Shown: positions 60,545 to 64,000 of the stretch, one piece after another
Layout of the letters: each line of letters opens with the position of its first letter
Position numbering within the stretch: the first letter of the stretch is position 1
Assembly: GCF_000282495.1 (NCBI RefSeq)
Contig: NZ_AKJE01000087.1
Span: 89,138 to 153,137 of the forward strand
DNA length: 64,000 nucleotides
Origin: Pseudomonas sp. GM79
Lineage (GTDB): Bacteria > Pseudomonadota > Gammaproteobacteria > Pseudomonadales > Pseudomonadaceae
Reading direction: 5' to 3'
Notes under the pieces: model-generated
Databases searched by the model: none
What the model was told of the DNA's origin: nothing
The model's input: only the letters and a program-made list of their open reading frames with translations
Translations under genes and position numbers: made by a program

Positions 60545-61144
60545 ATGAAAATTCTTTTGATCGGCGCCTCTGGCACCGTCGGTTCGGCCATTGACCATGA
60601 ACTGTCCCAGCGCCACGAAATCATCCGTATCGGCCGCAAGAGCGGTGAATTTCAGGTCGACATCAGTGACAGCGCCTCGATCCGCAAATTGTTCCAACAG
60701 ACTGGCAACTTCGATGCGCTGATCTGCGCCGCCGGCAGCGTCAACTTCGTGCCGCTGGCGACCATGACCGAACATGACTTCGAGCTCGGCTTGCGGGATA
60801 AGCTGATGGGTCAGGTCAATCTGCTGCTGATCGGCCGGGAATACGCCAATGACGGTGCCTCATTCACCTTCACTACCGGCATCCTCAGCCACGATCCGAT
60901 TCGTACCGGCAGCTCGGCCTCCCTGGTCAACGGCGCCCTGGACAGCTTCGTCCGTGCAGCGGCGATCGAACTGCCGCGCGGTTTGCGCATCAACTCGGTC
61001 AGTCCGAACGTGCTGGTCGAAGCCATGGGCAGTTATGCTCCGTACTTCCGTGGCTTCAAACCGGTTCCCGCCGCCGAAGTGGCGCTGGCCTACGCTAAAA
61101 GCGTGGAAGGCTTACAGACCGGCCAGACCTACCGCGTCGGCTAA
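60545..61144 (+). CDS. Short-chain dehydrogenase-like protein lacking the YxxxK motif
   Basis: 199 residues from ATG 60545. Rossmann start MKILLIGASGTVGSAIDHEL (GASGxxG) and DALICAAGSVNF (the NNAG-equivalent strand), then ELPRGLRINSVSPNVLVEAM after the catalytic region. Where SDRs carry Tyr-x3-Lys the sequence reads GSSASLVNGALDSFV, so the usual catalytic pair is absent. It may bind NAD(P) without ordinary SDR chemistry, or act as a sensor. Divergent from the LysR gene, which probably controls it. The frame is open upstream through that gene in antisense; not real. Confidence 0.82.
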   Translation: MKILLIGASGTVGSAIDHELSQRHEIIRIGRKSGEFQVDISDSASIRKLFQQTGNFDALICAAGSVNFVPLATMTEHDFELGLRDKLMGQVNLLLIGREYANDGASFTFTTGILSHDPIRTGSSASLVNGALDSFVRAAAIELPRGLRINSVSPNVLVEAMGSYAPYFRGFKPVPAAEVALAYAKSVEGLQTGQTYRVG

Positions 61145-61152
61145 ACCGCCAG

Positions 61153-61244
61153 AATCAAAAGATCGCAGGCTTCGCCAGCTCCTACAAAAGCACGGCGTAC
61201 ATCCTGTAGGAGCTGCCGCAGGCTGCGATCTTTTGATCTTGATT
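61153..61244. repeat. REPIN, family B variant, first of a tandem pair
   Basis: GATCGCAGGCTTCGCCAGCT ... AGCTGCCGCAGGCTGCGATC with a central loop and the ttttgatcttgatt right flank. Confidence 0.9.
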
Positions 61245-61262
61245 TTCAGCCGTTTTGAAAAA

Positions 61263-61346
61263 GATCGCAGGCTTTGCCAACTCCTACAAAAGCTCGGCGT
61301 ACATCCTGTAGGAGCTGCCGCAGGCTGCGATCTTTTGATCTTGATT
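61263..61346. repeat. REPIN, family B variant, second of a tandem pair
   Basis: Repeats the preceding element almost exactly, including the loop aaaagctcggcgtacatcct; starts 18 bases after the first ends. Confidence 0.9.
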
Positions 61347-61426
61347 CTGGGAAAGCGAGGACATTGCAGGGTTGTGATGAACGGTCAGGCTGAGTAACGT
61401 GGCGACACTTGTCAGGAGACTCAAAG

Positions 61427-62083
61427 ATGCGTGTTGCCCGTTCCTTGGTGCTTGTTGCCCTGCTTCCGCTGTTCGCCGCCTGCCAGTTGCTTGATGGCCC
61501 TCGGGAAAGCGCGTCCCATGTGGGCCAGACCCGCCTGCAGGGCCAGTTGACGGCCGCTGACGGCAAGTTACTGTTCCAGCCATGCAATGAGCAGCGCAGC
61601 TTGGTGGTCAACGACACCGGCGGCACCAGCGTCCTGCAAGAAGCCGCAACCCTGGCCGATGATCAGGGTAAGCTGTTCGCCGACGTGCGCGGCCGGATCA
61701 CCGCCAGCGGCCAGCTGGATCTGGAGCAGTTGTACCGCGTCGAACGCTCGGGCACGGCGTGCGACGATCCCAACTTCAAGCAGCTGATCCTGCGCGCCGC
61801 CGGCCATGGCCCGGAATGGAACGTCAGAGTCAGCGGCAAAGGCATGGTCATCGACCGCGCCGGTCAACCGCCCCTGGCCCTGCCGTACGTTGAAGAGCAA
61901 CTGGGCGATGGCCGCTTCAACCTCAGCACCGAAGCCAATAACCAGCGCATCGAGCTCTGGGTCGCGCCGCAACGTTGCGTCGACAGCAGCACCGGCAGCG
62001 TGCAACACATGAGCGCCGAGCTGCGCATCGATGGCCAGGTGCAACGCGGTTGTGGGTATTTCGGCGGATCGCGTAACGACTGA
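61427..62083 (+). CDS. Lipoprotein with COG3650-like C-terminal domain
   Basis: 218 residues from ATG 61427 (CAGGAG ahead). Lipobox LFAACQLL, so the mature protein is lipid-anchored in the envelope. An N-terminal beta-domain (~25-110: GQLTAADGKLLFQPCNEQRS) precedes a domain with CDDPNFKQLILRAAGHGPEW and the ending ELRIDGQVQRGCGYFGG. This CxxxF...GxEPxW/CGY-type pattern is found in COG3650 proteins of unknown role. Four or more conserved cysteines suggest disulfides. Confidence 0.8.
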   Translation: MRVARSLVLVALLPLFAACQLLDGPRESASHVGQTRLQGQLTAADGKLLFQPCNEQRSLVVNDTGGTSVLQEAATLADDQGKLFADVRGRITASGQLDLEQLYRVERSGTACDDPNFKQLILRAAGHGPEWNVRVSGKGMVIDRAGQPPLALPYVEEQLGDGRFNLSTEANNQRIELWVAPQRCVDSSTGSVQHMSAELRIDGQVQRGCGYFGGSRND

Positions 62084-62178
62084 TCGTTTTTGCCTCACGG
62101 GAATCATCCTTTGAGGCTTATAATCGCGGGCTTCAAACGCCTTGGCGCAGTTGTGCGCCCCGCGAACCGGATCCCGTC

Positions 62179-63792
62179 ATGTTACGAATCACCGAACTCA
62201 AGCTGCCGATCGACCATCCCGAAGAAGACCTGCGCCCTGCCATCGTGCAGCGCCTGGGCATCGCCAGTGATGACCTGCTCGATTTCACCTTGTTCAAGCG
62301 CAGCTACGATGCGCGCAAAAAATCCTCCGAACTGTGCTTCATCTACACCATTGACCTCAACGTTCGCGATGAGGCTGCGGTGCTGCACAGATTCGCCGAT
62401 GACCGTAACGTCAACGTCGCGCCGGATGTCAGCTACAAAGTGGTCGGCCAGGCGCCGGCCGACCTGAGCCAGCGCCCGATCGTGGTCGGGTTCGGCCCCT
62501 GCGGGATCTTCGCCGGGCTGCTGCTGGCGCAGATGGGCTTCAAGCCGATCATTCTCGAACGTGGCACCGAAGTGCGTCAGCGCACCAAGGACACCTGGGG
62601 CCTGTGGCGCAAAAGCGTGCTCAACCCCGAATCCAACGTGCAGTTCGGTGAAGGCGGCGCGGGTACGTTCTCTGACGGCAAGCTCTACAGCCAGATCAAG
62701 GACCCGAAATTCATCGGTCGCAAAGTCTTGCACGAGTTCGTCAAGGCCGGCGCGCCGGAAGAAATCCTCTACGTCAGCAAACCGCACATCGGTACGTTCC
62801 GTCTGACCGGTGTAGTGGAAAACATGCGTGAGCAGATTCGCGCCATGGGCGGCGAAGTGCGCTTCCAGCAGCGCGTCACCGATGTGTTGATCGAAGATGG
62901 CCAACTGGTTGGCGTCGAGCTCAATGGCGGCGAGCAGATCCATTCCAAACACGTGATTCTGGCCCTCGGCCACAGCGCCCGGGACACCTTCCGCATGCTG
63001 CACGGTCGTGGCGTGTACATGGAGGCCAAGCCGTTTTCGGTAGGTTTCCGCATCGAGCACCCGCAATCGCTGATCGACCGCGCACGCCTGGGCAAGTACG
63101 CCGGGCACCCGAAACTCGGCGCTGCCGACTACAAACTGGTGCACCACGCCAGCAACGGCCGTTCGGTCTACAGCTTCTGCATGTGCCCGGGCGGCACCGT
63201 GGTGGCGGCGACCTCCGAGCCGAACCGCGTAGTCACCAACGGCATGAGCCAGTACTCGCGTAACGAGCGCAACGCCAACTCCGGGATCGTCGTCGGGATC
63301 ACCCCGGAAGTCGATTACCCCGGTGGCCCGCTGGCCGGCATCGAGTTGCAGGAACGCCTGGAATCCCACGCCTTTGTGTTGGGCGGCAGCAATTACGAAG
63401 CGCCGGCGCAATTGGTCGGTGACTTCATTGCAGGCAAGCCATCGACCGAGTTGGGCAGCGTCGAGCCGTCCTACAAGCCGGGCGTTGCCTTGGGCGATTT
63501 GGCCCTGGCTTTGCCGGCGTTCGCCATCGAAGCCATTCGCGAAGCCTTGCCGGCGTTCGAGAAGCAGATTCGTGGTTACTCGCTGCACGACGCCGTGTTG
63601 ACCGGGATCGAGACGCGCACGTCATCGCCACTGCGCATTACCCGTAACGAGTCGATGCAAAGCCTGAACGTGAAGGGTTTGTTCCCGGCGGGTGAAGGCG
63701 CGGGTTATGCGGGCGGGATTCTGTCGGCGGGTGTCGACGGGATTCGGATTGCCGAAGCGGTGGCCCGAGACATCCTTGGCCTCGAGGCCTGA
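62179..63792 (+). CDS. FAD-dependent NAD(P)-type dehydrogenase (COG2509 group)
   Basis: 537 residues. A ~95-residue N-terminal domain (MLRITELKLPIDHPEEDLRP; FTLFKRSYDARKKSSELCFIY) precedes a Rossmann FAD site, IVVGFGPCGIFAGLLLAQMG (~101-120) with ILERG for the ribose. The central CMCPGGTVVAATSEPNRVVTNG motif and the C-terminal FAD-contact LFPAGEGAGYAGGILSAGVD are diagnostic of the COG2509 'uncharacterised FAD-dependent dehydrogenase' family. The electron acceptor and substrate are unknown. It has its own promoter region in the 95-base gap upstream and ends just before a REPIN. Confidence 0.9.
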   Translation: MLRITELKLPIDHPEEDLRPAIVQRLGIASDDLLDFTLFKRSYDARKKSSELCFIYTIDLNVRDEAAVLHRFADDRNVNVAPDVSYKVVGQAPADLSQRPIVVGFGPCGIFAGLLLAQMGFKPIILERGTEVRQRTKDTWGLWRKSVLNPESNVQFGEGGAGTFSDGKLYSQIKDPKFIGRKVLHEFVKAGAPEEILYVSKPHIGTFRLTGVVENMREQIRAMGGEVRFQQRVTDVLIEDGQLVGVELNGGEQIHSKHVILALGHSARDTFRMLHGRGVYMEAKPFSVGFRIEHPQSLIDRARLGKYAGHPKLGAADYKLVHHASNGRSVYSFCMCPGGTVVAATSEPNRVVTNGMSQYSRNERNANSGIVVGITPEVDYPGGPLAGIELQERLESHAFVLGGSNYEAPAQLVGDFIAGKPSTELGSVEPSYKPGVALGDLALALPAFAIEAIREALPAFEKQIRGYSLHDAVLTGIETRTSSPLRITRNESMQSLNVKGLFPAGEGAGYAGGILSAGVDGIRIAEAVARDILGLEA

Positions 63793-63822
63793 CCGGCAAC
63801 TCCTGAAACAACGCAAAACCCC

Positions 63823-63912
63823 TGTGGGAGCGGGCTTGCTCGCGAAAGCGGCGGATCAGTCAGCATCTTTGTCGACTGATCCGCCGCTTTCGCGAGCAAG
63901 CCCGCTCCCACA
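63823..63912. repeat. REPIN, family A
   Basis: Inverted family-A pair near the right end; REP copies are a frequent cause of contig breaks in short-read assemblies. Confidence 0.93.
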
Positions 63913-63951
63913 TTTGATCTTCGGTGAGTCAGATGTTTGCGCGCAACACGC

Positions 63952-64000
63952 GATCGGAAGAGCGTCGTGTAGGGAAAGAGTGTAGATAGATCGGAAGAGC
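63952..64000. other. Illumina adapter sequence at contig end (artefact)
   Basis: From 63952 the bases read GATCGGAAGAGCGTCGTGTA then GGGAAAGAGTGTAGAT, the TruSeq universal adapter complement, followed at 63988 by a second adapter start AGATCGGAAGAGC. This is library sequence, not genome, and should be trimmed. Translated in frame it gives the well-known artefact peptide GRASCRERV. Confidence 0.96.

Noticed and set aside
4178..63912. The many REP doublets considered as a CRISPR array or mobile elements
   Set aside because: They are scattered singly in gaps as inverted pairs, not regularly spaced direct repeats with unique spacers, and no cas or transposase gene is present.
63692..63985. 97-codon frame at the right end
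   Set aside because: It reads through a REPIN and ends in adapter-derived peptide GRASCRERV.

Overview
This window is a chromosomal segment of a fluorescent Pseudomonas, most likely the P. fluorescens complex. Three features point there. The gaps carry two abundant Pseudomonas REP/REPIN families, one with core GTGGGAGCGGGCTTGCTCGC and one with core GTAGGAGCTGCCGAAGGCTG. The gene sets are typical of the group: emhRABC/ttgRABC, olsBA, xenB, a PcaR-controlled pca cluster and a braC-livHMGF operon. Codon use is uniformly GC-rich. No rRNA, tRNA, prophage, transposase or CRISPR array was recognised. The right edge is a real assembly end: the last ~49 bases are Illumina adapter sequence, not genome.

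Layout. 1-1.6 kb: a lemA/TPM-domain gene set on the minus strand, the last gene cut by the window edge. 1.9-4.2 kb: a periplasmic GH3 beta-glucosidase (bglX). 4.3-8.7 kb, minus strand: a ClsB-like phospholipase D enzyme with a YceI protein, a small Cys-containing membrane protein coupled to a NylB-like serine hydrolase, and a short acyl-CoA-dehydrogenase-like protein. 8.9-10.4 kb: olsBA (ornithine lipids), then acpH. 11.2-13.8 kb: an ArsR regulator, an MFS exporter and the Old Yellow Enzyme XenB. 13.9-21.7 kb: a DMT permease, a TtgR/EmhR repressor and the divergent RND efflux pump emhABC.

22-34.6 kb holds the whole protocatechuate branch of the beta-ketoadipate pathway in one block: an OprD-type porin, pcaC, D, B, T, G, H, F, J, I, K and the regulator pcaR. 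Three gaps (before pcaI, pcaK and pcaR) carry the same paired 9-bp half-sites with exactly 10 bp between them. A half-site that matches the PcaR box from memory lies before the porin. Together these give uptake (porin, PcaK, PcaT), ring cleavage (PcaHG) and conversion to succinyl-CoA and acetyl-CoA (PcaB, C, D, IJ, F).

35-43.7 kb is mainly core genes: pit, a 38-codon ccoM-like cbb3-oxidase peptide preceded by Anr/FNR-like boxes, rapA, a spinster-type MFS protein and a YkgJ-type cysteine-cluster protein. 43.8-49.3 kb has an MHYT-GGDEF-EAL protein that overlaps a convergent beta-hydroxyacid dehydrogenase, then a solitary ~730-residue tubulin/FtsZ-superfamily protein, the least understood gene here. 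50.3-55.3 kb is the branched-chain amino acid ABC transporter. 55.7-56.8 kb is a RES-Xre toxin-antitoxin module with a clear operator palindrome. 56.9-59.4 kb is a four-gene bufferin-type (DUF2282/DUF692/DUF2063/DoxX) metallophore RiPP operon. 59.5-63.8 kb has a LysR/short-chain-dehydrogenase pair, a lipoprotein and a large FAD-dependent dehydrogenase.
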